DNA from: Candidatus Gastranaerophilales bacterium
Lineage (GTDB): Bacteria > Cyanobacteriota > Vampirovibrionia > Gastranaerophilales > Gastranaerophilaceae
Assembly: GCA_944324825.1 (NCBI GenBank)
Contig: CALUXU010000001.1
Location: 1 to 64,000 of the forward strand
DNA length: 64,000 nucleotides
Direction of reading: 5' to 3'
Shown one piece after another: positions 17,711-26,683 of the stretch. Both the position numbers and the translations under genes were made by a program. Below the pieces are notes generated by a model. The model saw only the letters and a program-made list of their open reading frames with translations. It was not told where the DNA came from and made no database searches. How positions within the stretch are numbered: the stretch's first letter is position 1; every line of letters begins with the position of its first letter.

Positions 17711-19038
17711 TTAATGCTGTTTAAATATGTTTCAATACCATTTGTGACGCCTTTTGATACTTTTTTAAAATAATCCTTGGATTTATAAATTTCTACATCC
17801 TCAGGATTTATTAGAAAAGCTGTTTCAACAAGAATTCCAACGTATTCAGTCGGGCGGATAACCGCAAAACTTGCCTGTTTCACACCGTTATCTCTTGTTC
17901 CTAATGATTTTGTCAACGCAAGCTGGACCGACTTGGCTAAAGGCTTTGAAAATTCATTATAATAATATGTCTCACTGCCTTTATGAGTATTAGGATCTGC
18001 ATATTCAGGAATAGAATTCATATGAAGACTGATAAATATTATTCCTTTTTTATCCTTCGTAAAATTAACCCTGTCTTTTAAAGAAATATATTTATCAGAG
18101 TTTCTGGTCATAAGAACTTTATAATCCCTGGATTTTAATTCTTTTTTTAAAGCCTTCGCTGCTTTTAAATTCAAATCCTTCTCTAAATCAGACATACAGC
18201 CGACAGCACCCGGCTCTTTTCCTCCATGTCCTGCATCAATGATAATTTTAGGAGATGACATATCGACCCTTGGAAGCTTTATACTTAATTCGCCATCCTT
18301 CATTTTTACGCTGTAACAATATGGAGGTTTTAACTCTATCACCGAATGAAATGTTTCATTTGGACAATTTGTAACATTATATACATCCGTATATAATAAA
18401 TTATCCTCAAACTTTGTTGAATACGGTAAATTTTTGGTAAATTTAAATTTATAAGTTTCTGATATACTATCAGAGTTTATTCCTTCACTTTTATATTCTC
18501 CCAATATTTTATTTTCTCGCTGCTCCGGAATTACCGAATCTGATGCAACCCATCCGGATAAATTTTTATTTAGATAAACTCTTACAAAATCATTTTTCAT
18601 ACCGTTAATCCGTAAATCCGTATTTAATGGTAAATAGCTCATACGATTCATCCCGAAATTTTCCGGAGTAGAGCGAAGAATGACATCATTATCGCTGGTT
18701 TTACATTCCTGCATAGGAAATTCTACAAGATTCGCAGAAGCTTCCGAAGGGGCCAAGCGTGTAATTGTATATTTATCTACAATGTTATTCTTTTTATTAG
18801 TTAAATAAAATGTATTATCACCGGGATTTAGTTTAAATGATTCCGCGAAGGAGCCATTCTTTTTAGTTTGAATTTTTTGCTCATTTATCCATAGAGATTC
18901 GTGTTTATCAACTTTTCCAACAAAAAATATACCGTTTGAAACTAAGCTTAAAGCTTTTTTCTGCGGAAAAGCTACTTCATAAGCATTCACCGGTAATAAA
19001 CAAAAAGTGCAGATTAAAATTAATAAAATTCTTTTCAT
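17704..19038 (-). CDS. N-acetylmuramoyl-L-alanine amidase (Amidase_3) with N-terminal domains
   Basis: Cleaves the bond between muramic acid and the stem peptide of peptidoglycan in the periplasm. A signal peptide covers residues 1-19 (cleavage near VNA-Y). Residues about 110-170 look like an SH3b domain (DVILRSTP through SGWVASDSV). The catalytic Amidase_3 domain spans about 263-440, with zinc ligands H271, E286 and H339 (SLHMNS), and the catalytic glutamate in ILVETAFL. The enzyme is complete. It is convergent with the HExxH gene and divergent from the motor operon across about 126 bp. Confidence 0.92.
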   Translation of the reverse strand: MKRILLILICTFCLLPVNAYEVAFPQKKALSLVSNGIFFVGKVDKHESLWINEQKIQTKKNGSFAESFKLNPGDNTFYLTNKKNNIVDKYTITRLAPSEASANLVEFPMQECKTSDNDVILRSTPENFGMNRMSYLPLNTDLRINGMKNDFVRVYLNKNLSGWVASDSVIPEQRENKILGEYKSEGINSDSISETYKFKFTKNLPYSTKFEDNLLYTDVYNVTNCPNETFHSVIELKPPYCYSVKMKDGELSIKLPRVDMSSPKIIIDAGHGGKEPGAVGCMSDLEKDLNLKAAKALKKELKSRDYKVLMTRNSDKYISLKDRVNFTKDKKGIIFISLHMNSIPEYADPNTHKGSETYYYNEFSKPLAKSVQLALTKSLGTRDNGVKQASFAVIRPTEYVGILVETAFLINPEDVEIYKSKDYFKKVSKGVTNGIETYLNSINQ

Positions 19039-19164
19039 AATAAAACTATTTTATTCCATTCAAATCCCAATAAAAATAACCATTTGAAGGAGAAAAATCT
19101 CATATTATTAGAGGATTTTCAAAGATTAAAAGACGTGAGATTATGTTATAAAAGAGGGTTTATC

Positions 19165-19920
19165 GTGAATTTAGGGATTTTACTGTTAGGGATAATAGGT
19201 GTAATTGCGGTATTTTCAAGCCAGATAGCTAACGGGCTTTCTATCCGGATGTTATTACAGCCGACAGCATTTATTATTGTTATCGGCGGTACAATCTGCG
19301 CAACCATTCTGAATTTTGATAAGAAAACTCTCTTAATATCAATAAAAAATGCAGTTGAAGTATTTAAGAAAGAAAAATCTAATACAAACCAGATAATAAA
19401 AGAAATTATGCAGCTGTCAATCTATGCTCGAAAAAATGGATTGCTTGCTCTCGGAAGTGTTCTTGACGATGTAACAGACCCATTCTTACAAAGAGGGCTG
19501 CAGCTTGTAGTGGATATAGGAAATCCGCAGCTTATATATGATATTCTATCTTCTGAAATCTCTTATGAAGAGGAGGAAGAATTGATAAGTTCACGAGTAT
19601 TTGAAGCCCTTGGAGGGTATGCTCCGACATTTGGTCTTGTAGGTGCAGTTTTAGGGTTAATAAATGTATTAAAAGACTTAACTGCAATTGATGCTCTCGG
19701 ATATGGAATTGCAACAGCATTTGTATCAACTCTTTACGGTGTTGGGATTGCAAATTTGTTATTTTTACCGATTGCTGGAAACCTTAAACAAAAAACGAGA
19801 GAAAAAATATTGTTTAAAGAACTAATTTTGCAAGGTATAGTATCAATATGCCTGCAAGAAAGTCCGACAATTCTGGAAGAAAAACTTTTAGGTTATACAA
19901 AAACTCATGATAGAGGTTAA
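19165..19920 (+). CDS. motA: Flagellar stator protein MotA (GTG start)
   Basis: Inner-membrane stator subunit that, with MotB, converts ion flow into flagellar rotation. From the GTG at 19165 the protein has 251 residues, the usual family length. That GTG has GAGGG 6 nt upstream; a TTG 81 bp further 5' would add an atypical N-terminus that includes a Shine-Dalgarno-like stretch. Four membrane segments are visible, with the cytoplasmic loop between the second and third. The proline/glycine signature YAPTFGLVGAVLGL precedes TM3. It is the first gene of motA-motB-fliL-fliM-fliN. Confidence 0.92.
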   Translation: MNLGILLLGIIGVIAVFSSQIANGLSIRMLLQPTAFIIVIGGTICATILNFDKKTLLISIKNAVEVFKKEKSNTNQIIKEIMQLSIYARKNGLLALGSVLDDVTDPFLQRGLQLVVDIGNPQLIYDILSSEISYEEEEELISSRVFEALGGYAPTFGLVGAVLGLINVLKDLTAIDALGYGIATAFVSTLYGVGIANLLFLPIAGNLKQKTREKILFKELILQGIVSICLQESPTILEEKLLGYTKTHDRG

Positions 19921-19922
19921 AT

Positions 19923-20591
19923 GTGTTAAAAGATAATGATTATAACAATTCAAAAGATTATATAAACCGCTGGGTTATCTCCTATGCTGATTTAGTAACC
20001 CTTCTGTTGGCACTGTTTTTGGTAATGTTTGCAGTTAATAACGCAGGCGGCAGTTCAAAAGTAAATGCAGAAGGTGTTAATGAAAATAAAGGATTAAACA
20101 GCACACGAATAACAGCAGAAATAAAAAAAGATAAACCGGTTAAAATGCCTGAGCTTCAAAAAGAGCTGTTAAGTGAGTTTAAAGGTGATAATAACGTTAT
20201 ACTTTTGAAAGACACACGAGGTTTAATAATAAGATTAAATGATAATATTCTTTTTGGGTCGGCAGAAACAGAATTACAGCCCGAATCAATAGAAACATTA
20301 AACAAAGTTATAGATATTTTGTCAAAAATAAATAATCCTGTTATAATAGAAGGGCATACGGATTCACTTCCTATAAAATCTAAAAAATACGCATCAAATT
20401 GGGAGTTATCCACCGCAAGAGCAACGAGTGTAATAGATTATCTCGTTCAATCAAAAAGAATAAATCCTCGAAGATTATCAGCAGTAGGATACGGAGAATT
20501 TGTTCCGGTTGCAGATAATACATCAAATAGTGGTAGGATGAAGAACAGAAGAGTTGATATAATAATATTAGATAATAGTACTGGAGATTAA
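19923..20591 (+). CDS. motB: Flagellar stator protein MotB (GTG start)
   Basis: Partner of MotA that anchors the stator to peptidoglycan. The 222-residue protein has a short cytoplasmic tail, then one membrane helix with the essential aspartate D23 (SYADLVTLL). The C-terminal OmpA-like domain contains GHTDSLP and the NRRVDIII end expected of the family. The start is GTG, 2 bp after the motA stop, with AGAGG at 19912-19916. The plug region after the membrane helix is present but short. Confidence 0.95.
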   Translation: MLKDNDYNNSKDYINRWVISYADLVTLLLALFLVMFAVNNAGGSSKVNAEGVNENKGLNSTRITAEIKKDKPVKMPELQKELLSEFKGDNNVILLKDTRGLIIRLNDNILFGSAETELQPESIETLNKVIDILSKINNPVIIEGHTDSLPIKSKKYASNWELSTARATSVIDYLVQSKRINPRRLSAVGYGEFVPVADNTSNSGRMKNRRVDIIILDNSTGD

Positions 20592-20592
20592 T

Positions 20593-21216
20593 ATGGCTAA
20601 CGAGGATATAGATTTAACAAGACAAGTGCAAAACAGAAACAAGACTCCGAATGAGTTTCTTAAAACTGTACTTATTAATATAGTTTCAACAACATTACTT
20701 TGTGTAATTTTTATTGGTGCAAATTTTGTTATCCAGACAAATCTTCTTAATTCAAAACTTGCTTCTATAAATGCACAATCAGAAGATGCCGGTGCAAGTA
20801 TTGATGATGAAACTGAACAAGTTAGACATGGGGTAGTGGTTGATTTAGGCGATTTTGTTCTGAACCTTGCTGATGTTAACCAAAGAAGATATTTAAAAAC
20901 AAATGTTGCTTTAGAAATTACTCAACCGCAAGAGCCTGCCGCTGTAGAAGAACCTAAGAAAGAAAAAGGCGGCCACGGACATGGAGAAGAGGAGGCCGCA
21001 CCTAAACAGTCCGAACTTGAAAAGAAACTTACAGAATTTAAACCGGCAATAAGAGATGCAATCATTACAACTCTTTCCAGCAAAACAGCTGTTGAACTTT
21101 CTACAGCTGCCGGTAAAGAACTTGCAAAAGAACAAATTATGGCTGCGGTAAACGGTATTTTAGCAGGAGAAAATGAAGTCCTTAGAGTAAGTTTTGGACA
21201 ATTCATAATCCAGTAA
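20593..21216 (+). CDS. fliL: Flagellar basal body-associated protein FliL
   Basis: Single-pass inner-membrane protein that forms a ring around the stator and raises torque. The 207 residues comprise about 25 cytoplasmic residues, a membrane helix at about 25-48, and a periplasmic stomatin-like domain starting at VVDLGDFVLNLAD. A charged insertion with a GGHGHGEEE stretch (about 125-135) interrupts that domain and makes the protein longer than usual. The C-terminus VLRVSFGQFIIQ matches the family. The ATG follows motB with a 1-bp gap. Confidence 0.88.
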   Translation: MANEDIDLTRQVQNRNKTPNEFLKTVLINIVSTTLLCVIFIGANFVIQTNLLNSKLASINAQSEDAGASIDDETEQVRHGVVVDLGDFVLNLADVNQRRYLKTNVALEITQPQEPAAVEEPKKEKGGHGHGEEEAAPKQSELEKKLTEFKPAIRDAIITTLSSKTAVELSTAAGKELAKEQIMAAVNGILAGENEVLRVSFGQFIIQ

Positions 21217-22230
21217 TTGGAATGTGTAAAGGGTATGGAAGATAATTTATATCAAGATTCAAATATAGACAAAAATGATGCCTCTATTTTTTCAGAAGGC
21301 ATTGATGTTAACGAATTTAGAAAAGGATATAAACTTTATAATTTTAGACGTCCTGATAAATTTTCCAAAGATACATTAAGAGCCTTGCAAGATGTACACA
21401 GAGAATTTTCTAAACAAATATCAATGATTTTAACCGGTTATCTCCGTATGAAAGTCAACATTGATATTGTATCTGTTGACCAATTAACATACGATGAGTT
21501 TGTGAATTCAATGCCGCCGAGTATGAGTGTCGGAATATTTGAATTCAATCCGCTTCCGGGGCAAATATTGTTTGGTATCACTTATGAAGTGTTATCCTGT
21601 ATAGTAGATAGAATGCTTGGCGGAAAAGGTGAGGCTCAACAGCATTACAAAGAATTAACAGACGTTGAAACATCTTTAACAAAAAAAATTATTGATATTG
21701 TTATAAAAACATTAAACGATTCATGGACAAGCATTGTCCCTGTTGAATATTCAATAATAGGTTTAGAAAGCGGGTTTCAATCAATACAGGTAGCGGCACC
21801 CGGAGAAATAGTTGCACTATTAACTTTTGAAATACAAGTTTCCGAAAAAACATTCGGATTAGCAAGTTTATGCTTCCCGTATCCGGTATTGGAAACAGTT
21901 ATTCCGCATCTTACTTCACAACACATATTCCAAACAAAAGGTATTGTTGCGACCAGTGAAGAAAGACAAAGAATGATTCATAAATTGAATCCTTCTATGA
22001 TGGAAATAAGAGCATTGTTTGGTTCTTGCAATATTACACTTGAAGACTTTTTGAAATTGTCTGTCGGTGATATATTACAGCTTGATGAAACCATTGATAA
22101 AGATTTAATTGTTAAAATTAATGGTGTAAAAAAATTCTTTGCAAGACCCGGTATCCTAAAAAACAATCTTTGTGTTAAAATAACAGATATTTATGATGAA
22201 ATGTATGAGTTGATGAGAAATTACGAATAG
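21217..22230 (+). CDS. fliM: Flagellar motor switch protein FliM
   Basis: C-ring protein that binds phospho-CheY and sets rotation direction. The length is 337 residues (TTG at 21217) or 331 (ATG at 21235). Neither start has an ideal site: AAAGGG lies directly before the ATG, and TTG follows the fliL stop without a gap. The N-terminal EGIDVNEFRKGYKLYNFRRP, the CheC-like middle domain with SMSVGIFEFNPLPG and MLGGKG, and the C-terminal SpoA-like domain (LSVGDILQLDE) are all visible. A clear N-terminal CheY-binding peptide of the LSQxEID type is not. Confidence 0.93.
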   Translation: MECVKGMEDNLYQDSNIDKNDASIFSEGIDVNEFRKGYKLYNFRRPDKFSKDTLRALQDVHREFSKQISMILTGYLRMKVNIDIVSVDQLTYDEFVNSMPPSMSVGIFEFNPLPGQILFGITYEVLSCIVDRMLGGKGEAQQHYKELTDVETSLTKKIIDIVIKTLNDSWTSIVPVEYSIIGLESGFQSIQVAAPGEIVALLTFEIQVSEKTFGLASLCFPYPVLETVIPHLTSQHIFQTKGIVATSEERQRMIHKLNPSMMEIRALFGSCNITLEDFLKLSVGDILQLDETIDKDLIVKINGVKKFFARPGILKNNLCVKITDIYDEMYELMRNYE

Positions 22231-22242
22231 AGGGGGATTTCG

Positions 22243-22836
22243 ATGTTTGAAGATCAACAACCGGATGAACAAAATAATCAAGACTTAAATGAAAGCCTTG
22301 ACTCAAATATTCCAAATGATAATATAACTGACAACAGTAATATTATTAATAATAATGATATCCTTAGCAATCTCAATTTAAATGAGATTCAAGCTAATAT
22401 GACTTCAGAATCAGAATCCGCATCAACAAATACTCAGTCAGAACATACAAATACAGCTTCAAACAATAATGAAACAGACGAAACTCCGGTAACAGTTCAA
22501 CCTGTACAGTTTGCCTCCTTTGATGAAGAAGAAAATGTTCATGGAAAAGAAAACAAAAACCTTGATTTATTAATGAATGTTAACCTTCAAATGTCAGTAG
22601 AACTTGGAAGAACAGAATTACCATTTAAAAAGGTTCTTGAATTAACTAGAGGTTCTATCATCAGCTTAGATAAACTTGCAGGTGAACCTGTTGAATTATT
22701 CGCCAACGGAAAACTTGTTGCATTTGGTGAAGTTGTTGTTATTGAAGATAACTTCGGTCTTAGAATTACAAGTATCGCCGCTCCGGAAGAACGTTTAAAA
22801 ACAGTTCATGAAACAACATCAAGCGAAAAGAAATAA
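22243..22836 (+). CDS. fliN: Flagellar motor switch protein FliN
   Basis: C-ring protein; the C-terminal 80 residues form the SpoA domain with [39 protein letters not shown] and [15 protein letters not shown], all matching FliN. The first 110 residues are an acidic, asparagine- and serine-rich, probably disordered extension, making it 197 residues against about 100-140 usually. An AGAGGGGG ribosome site lies 12 bp after fliM. It is the last gene of the operon here; rod, hook and export genes are elsewhere. Confidence 0.93.
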   Translation: MFEDQQPDEQNNQDLNESLDSNIPNDNITDNSNIINNNDILSNLNLNEIQANMTSESESASTNTQSEHTNTASNNNETDETPVTVQPVQFASFDEEENVHGKENKNLDLLMNVNLQMSVELGRTELPFKKVLELTRGSIISLDKLAGEPVELFANGKLVAFGEVVVIEDNFGLRITSIAAPEERLKTVHETTSSEKK

Positions 22837-22841
22837 ATTAA

Positions 22842-23075
22842 TTAGCGTGTACGACGGTTGTAATTTGCAGACATTGCGTTAACCGCATAACATGCAATTG
22901 ATAGTCTTCTTGATAGTTTCATTTGTGTCATTGTATTGGTTGATACATAATTCATTATTCTCATTACATCATCTGCAGATATTGCAGATTGTTCTATTTC
23001 ATGTTTATCAACCTGTTTATCTGAGTATTTTTCAACTAATAATCTATCGATATAATCTTTTGCCCCGATTGCCAT
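22842..23075 (-). CDS. Small protein of unknown function
   Basis: A 77-residue helical, basic-ended protein that I do not recognise. The start is supported by AAGGGG upstream of the ATG on the minus strand. The C-terminal half contains SRRLSIACYAVNAMSAN and ends in NRRTR. It is convergent with fliN (5 bp apart), and no other gene shares its transcript. Confidence 0.55.
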   Translation of the reverse strand: MAIGAKDYIDRLLVEKYSDKQVDKHEIEQSAISADDVMRIMNYVSTNTMTQMKLSRRLSIACYAVNAMSANYNRRTR

Positions 23076-23171
23076 CTTACTTAATCCCCTTAAATATCCC
23101 CTATGTATATATAAAGAAAATTAAGTATTCGGAATTGACTTTTTTTACAAATATTGTTAACAAATTGTAAT

Positions 23172-23202
23172 AAAAAAGGAATCTTTATTAGATTCCTTTT
23201 TT
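23172..23202 (-). terminator. Rho-independent terminator of the TpsB-like gene
   Basis: AAAAAAGGAATC / GATTCCTTTTTT stem with a short TTTATTA loop, immediately past the stop of the outer-membrane transporter gene. T-runs lie on both sides. Confidence 0.9.
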
Positions 23203-23206
23203 ATTA

Positions 23207-24994
23207 TTATAATTTTTCTGTTTTCCTAAACGGAATTAAACTATCAAATTCCGAGTTTACACCGAAGTAGAATCTACCGCTGCTTTCATCATAGTATTTG
23301 TGACCAATTGGGAAACCTACACCAAATTGTAATGCAAGCCAGTCAGTTATATTGATATAAGAACCAAAACCTACACTGTGTAAGAAGTTTTGCGGATAAT
23401 TATAAACATTATCGTTTTCTTTTATCCAGCCAAAATCATAAAATGCAGCAAGTCTTACTTTATCATCAATAAATTTCAATTTGTTAGGTAAAATTTTCTT
23501 CAAACCAGGAATTGGAGTTCTGATTTCAACAGTACCTGTTACACCGTAATCACCAATTAATTCAGCAGGTTGGTAACCTCTTAATGTATATGGACCACCT
23601 ATTTGCATTTGTTCAACTGCATACAAACGATTTGGAGAATATTGACCGTTAACACGAACTAAACCAATAACTCTACCCCATAAACGTTGTACACGAGTTG
23701 CACCAGCAACAATTTTAACAAATGTTTTCTCCGAATAGGTATTAGGAGAATCTTTTCCACCTAAACCAACATCTACTCCCAAAGTACCTAACCAACGACC
23801 ATACTTATCATCTCTAATTCCGCGTAAACCTGATCTGATAACAAACAATTTATAATCAGAAAGGGTATAGTTTAAACTCTTTGAATAAGTATCCGCATCA
23901 ACAAAATCAATACCTGTATAAACAACTAAGTCAGTTTTTGCGTTCTTAATCAAAGGATGCGTAACTCTAACGCCCATACTTTGAGATTTACCTCTTACAT
24001 TTAAGTATTTGTAAGGACCGCCTAAACAAATATTAGAGTTTGAATAATCAAATGAAACTCTTGTTCCGTAAGGGCTGACAGGAATTGAATAACCTGCAAG
24101 AACACCGGTAGATCCTGATGAAAGAACTGTACCACCATAGATTTTGTCACCAAAACCTGTTAGGTTGTCCAAACCTAATAAGAAGGATGCTCTTTGAACA
24201 CCTGTATATGTTCTTCCGTAATCATCCCAACCGAAATTAAATCTTAACGGGAATCTATCTCTTACATTTAATTCAACTTTTGTATTATCACCATTTTTTG
24301 AAATAGTTGATTGAGCTTTGATATATTTTTCTTCATTTAACTCTCTTAAAGAACCTTGTAAAGCTTTAGCATTAAATACGGTGCCTTCTCTCAAACCGTC
24401 TCTGCCCATAACAACATTTTTTAAGTACCATTTTCTAGCCCATTTGTTTCCGGAGATATCAACTTCATCAATAGTACTTTCAACGATTGAAACTGTAACT
24501 TGACCATCAACAATTTGTTGGGCTGGAATGTATGCATAACTGGTTAAATAACCTTTTGATTGATAGTAACGGCTGACTCTTAATGCAAATGTTAATAAAT
24601 CCTCAAAATAAATTTCATGGTCAATAATATCATCAGCTAAAGAATTTAAAACTTTTGATTTAATTTTAGTGTTCCCTTCAAAATTAATTTTTCGAACCAT
24701 GAACTTTGGGTTATATATAACACCGTCCTTTACTAAATCTTTTTGAACGTCTACTTCAAATTTTTCTTCTTCATCTTTAGGCGGTGTCAGAGTTTCTACA
24801 GGTGAAATCAAGTTCTTTTCAATCCTGTAGTCCTTCATCTGATTAATTTGCATTTGGTTATATACACCTGAAGTATTTTGCATAATACCTGCAGCCGATG
24901 GAGTTACATCCAATGCCGCCGGTACCGCAAAAGCTATTGAAGGCGTAATCAATACACACCCTAAAAATAGTAATAATCTATAAATCTTTTTCAT
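23207..24994 (-). CDS. ShlB/FhaC/HecB-type outer-membrane transporter
   Basis: A 595-residue outer-membrane protein of the Omp85/two-partner secretion class. A signal peptide covers about 1-23 (cleavage near AFA-V). A POTRA domain starts around residue 93 (MVRKINFEGNTKI), followed by a second unit (VSIVESTIDEVDISGN) as in TpsB proteins. The 16-stranded barrel follows, with a conserved LRGYQ loop motif at about 471. The C-terminal strand lacks the classical terminal phenylalanine and ends RKTEKL. TpsB proteins export a large TpsA substrate across the outer membrane; no such substrate gene is nearby. Confidence 0.88.
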   Translation of the reverse strand: MKKIYRLLLFLGCVLITPSIAFAVPAALDVTPSAAGIMQNTSGVYNQMQINQMKDYRIEKNLISPVETLTPPKDEEEKFEVDVQKDLVKDGVIYNPKFMVRKINFEGNTKIKSKVLNSLADDIIDHEIYFEDLLTFALRVSRYYQSKGYLTSYAYIPAQQIVDGQVTVSIVESTIDEVDISGNKWARKWYLKNVVMGRDGLREGTVFNAKALQGSLRELNEEKYIKAQSTISKNGDNTKVELNVRDRFPLRFNFGWDDYGRTYTGVQRASFLLGLDNLTGFGDKIYGGTVLSSGSTGVLAGYSIPVSPYGTRVSFDYSNSNICLGGPYKYLNVRGKSQSMGVRVTHPLIKNAKTDLVVYTGIDFVDADTYSKSLNYTLSDYKLFVIRSGLRGIRDDKYGRWLGTLGVDVGLGGKDSPNTYSEKTFVKIVAGATRVQRLWGRVIGLVRVNGQYSPNRLYAVEQMQIGGPYTLRGYQPAELIGDYGVTGTVEIRTPIPGLKKILPNKLKFIDDKVRLAAFYDFGWIKENDNVYNYPQNFLHSVGFGSYINITDWLALQFGVGFPIGHKYYDESSGRFYFGVNSEFDSLIPFRKTEKL

Positions 24995-25185
24995 TATAAA
25001 ATAATCTCCAGAAAATAAATCCTACGTAAGAAAATTATATTACAAACAATTTTTGTTGTAAAACCCCTAATAAATGTATTTTAATAAACTGAAACAAAAA
25101 ATATTATTCTAATAAATAGCCAGATTACCCTTTTATTTTTATAGATAAAACTTATTATAAAAATAGAACTTAGAGGAGAACAAAT

Positions 25186-25629
25186 ATGAAAAAAATAATT
25201 ATCTCGGCATGTTGTATTTTATTATTTTCGCAAGTCAGTTTTGCAGAAAACTGTAATATAGCGGTTGTAGATTTACAAAAAGTTGTTGACTCATCTGCAC
25301 AAGTCAAGGCCTTAAAAAAAGAGCATTCCATTAAGGTAAAAGAACTTAACCAAATAATATCCAAAGCACAAGCAGAAATTGCCAAAGAAACGGATGCTAA
25401 AAAAATTGTTGAAATACAAGATAAATATACAAGTCAGTTTAATTCTAAAAAAACAGAAATTGATAAAATGTATGCAGGCAAACTATCAGAAATAGAACGA
25501 AAAATAAAAACCGATATAGAAACGAAGGCAAAAAGTGACGGATATGATTTTGTATTTGCTAAAAGTATAGCACTATATGGAGGAAAAGATATTACTAATG
25601 AAATCTCTGCAATGGTCAACAAAAAATAG
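25186..25629 (+). CDS. OmpH/Skp family periplasmic chaperone
   Basis: A 147-residue protein with a signal peptide (MKK start, cleavage near FAE at residue 20-21). The mature part begins with the conserved IAVVDLQKVVDSS strand, has the long lysine/glutamate coiled coil (about 40-110), and ends in the VFAKSIALYGGKDIT strand. Skp chaperones hold unfolded outer-membrane proteins in the periplasm. A good AGAGGAG site precedes the ATG. The gene is divergent from the outer-membrane transporter, whose barrel is the sort of client it would escort. Confidence 0.9.
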   Translation: MKKIIISACCILLFSQVSFAENCNIAVVDLQKVVDSSAQVKALKKEHSIKVKELNQIISKAQAEIAKETDAKKIVEIQDKYTSQFNSKKTEIDKMYAGKLSEIERKIKTDIETKAKSDGYDFVFAKSIALYGGKDITNEISAMVNKK

Positions 25630-26248
25630 TTTGTTTTTTTATTAGTAGTGACTAAGTGATTGGGTGACTAAGTGACTAAGCAGTGAATAATGAAGCGAGG
25701 AATAATTAAATTGCTTAAATAAAAAATATAAATAATACAACTGGAATACAATTACAATCTTTTGATGTTACAACCTTTACGGAATGAGCAGGGGTAAATA
25801 TATTGGGTTAATATTCTGCCTACTCATTTAAAACAATGATGAGGGGTAAATAAATAATAGATTAGTGTCAGTTAACGAAACAACGGTGAGCGGATTTTGG
25901 CAAGAGTGAGCGAAGCGAAACTCGTCCAGGCGAGAGCTGCGTTGAGCCGGTCGAGCCGCCAATAATTCAAGACAGCCGGTGCTGTCTGAGCGAAGCGAGT
26001 TTGCTTGCTGGGTATTGAGCAGTTATATTATTTAGCGAATGAAGTTCAGGTTGAAGGTTTCTTTAGCCGGTATTTCTTTGACTGCCAAAGAAATACCGGT
26101 GCGGGGTGTGGGGCAGCATAAGCCCCACATAAGGTATCTCATTAAAAAATGAGATACCTATAATATTCTTTATGTAAATTTTTATTATAAATGCGCAAAT
26201 TTTTTAATTTTTACGGTTTATATCAATACAAATATTAAGGTTAGTGAA
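25630..26248. other. Gene-free 619-bp stretch with several repeat families
   Basis: No credible gene. In order it holds three GTGACTAAG words (25648, 25664, 25672) continuing into CAGTGAATAATGA; two 52-bp GGGGTAAAT units (25791, 25843); a GC-richer segment (about 25880-26020) with small hairpins CTCG/CGAG (25921-25934) and GACAGC/GCTGTC (25971-25986) and two GAGCGAAGCGA words; and three consecutive hairpins at 26067-26159. The rest is AT-rich leader of the gene at 26249. Confidence 0.8.
26067..26159. repeat. Three consecutive perfect hairpins
   Basis: Hairpin 1 is CCGGTATTTCTTTG / CAAAGAAATACCGG (26067-26099, 14-bp stem, 5-nt loop). Hairpin 2 is TGTGGGGC / GCCCCACA (26107-26129, 8-bp stem). 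Hairpin 3 is AGGTATCTCATT / AATGAGATACCT (26132-26159, 12-bp stem, AAAA loop). They follow each other with 2-7 bp gaps. Confidence 0.85.
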
Positions 26249-26677
26249 ATGGTACAATCATTTATTCAAAATATAAAAAGAAGTAATCAACCAAACGAAA
26301 TCAATGCAAAATCCCAAAAGCAAACATGTATAAAGCCTTCGTTATATAGAGGAGCTGAGTATGGCGCCTTATTTGGTGTTGCTGCAGGTTTAGGTGACGG
26401 TTTGGCTACAACATTTTATGCAAAAAAAGATTTGAAAAAAACGTTAGAAACATTTAAAAATGCTTCATTCGCAGATAAAAAATTAATGGTTCAAAATCTC
26501 TTAGCAAGCGGTAAAACAGTTAAAGACTTTAAACAATACGCTAAAAAAGTTAGTAATTCCTCTGCTCTTAAGATGATGTTTAAAAGAGGGCTTATATATG
26601 GCGGGATAATTTCTGCAGCCGGTTTTGTTGTCGATTTAAGCCGAAATTATTCACGAAAAATAGAAACACAAAAATAG
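26249..26677 (+). CDS. Small membrane protein, unknown function
   Basis: A 142-residue protein. A polar N-terminus of about 30 residues is followed by a first hydrophobic, glycine-rich segment (about 35-53), a charged helical middle (KKTLETFKNASFADKKLM) and a second hydrophobic segment near the C-terminus (about 111-128). That gives two membrane passes with a basic loop between. AAGG lies 11 nt before the ATG. No family is recognised. It is convergent with the DUF115 gene (6-bp gap). Confidence 0.6.
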   Translation: MVQSFIQNIKRSNQPNEINAKSQKQTCIKPSLYRGAEYGALFGVAAGLGDGLATTFYAKKDLKKTLETFKNASFADKKLMVQNLLASGKTVKDFKQYAKKVSNSSALKMMFKRGLIYGGIISAAGFVVDLSRNYSRKIETQK

Positions 26678-26683
26678 TTAATA

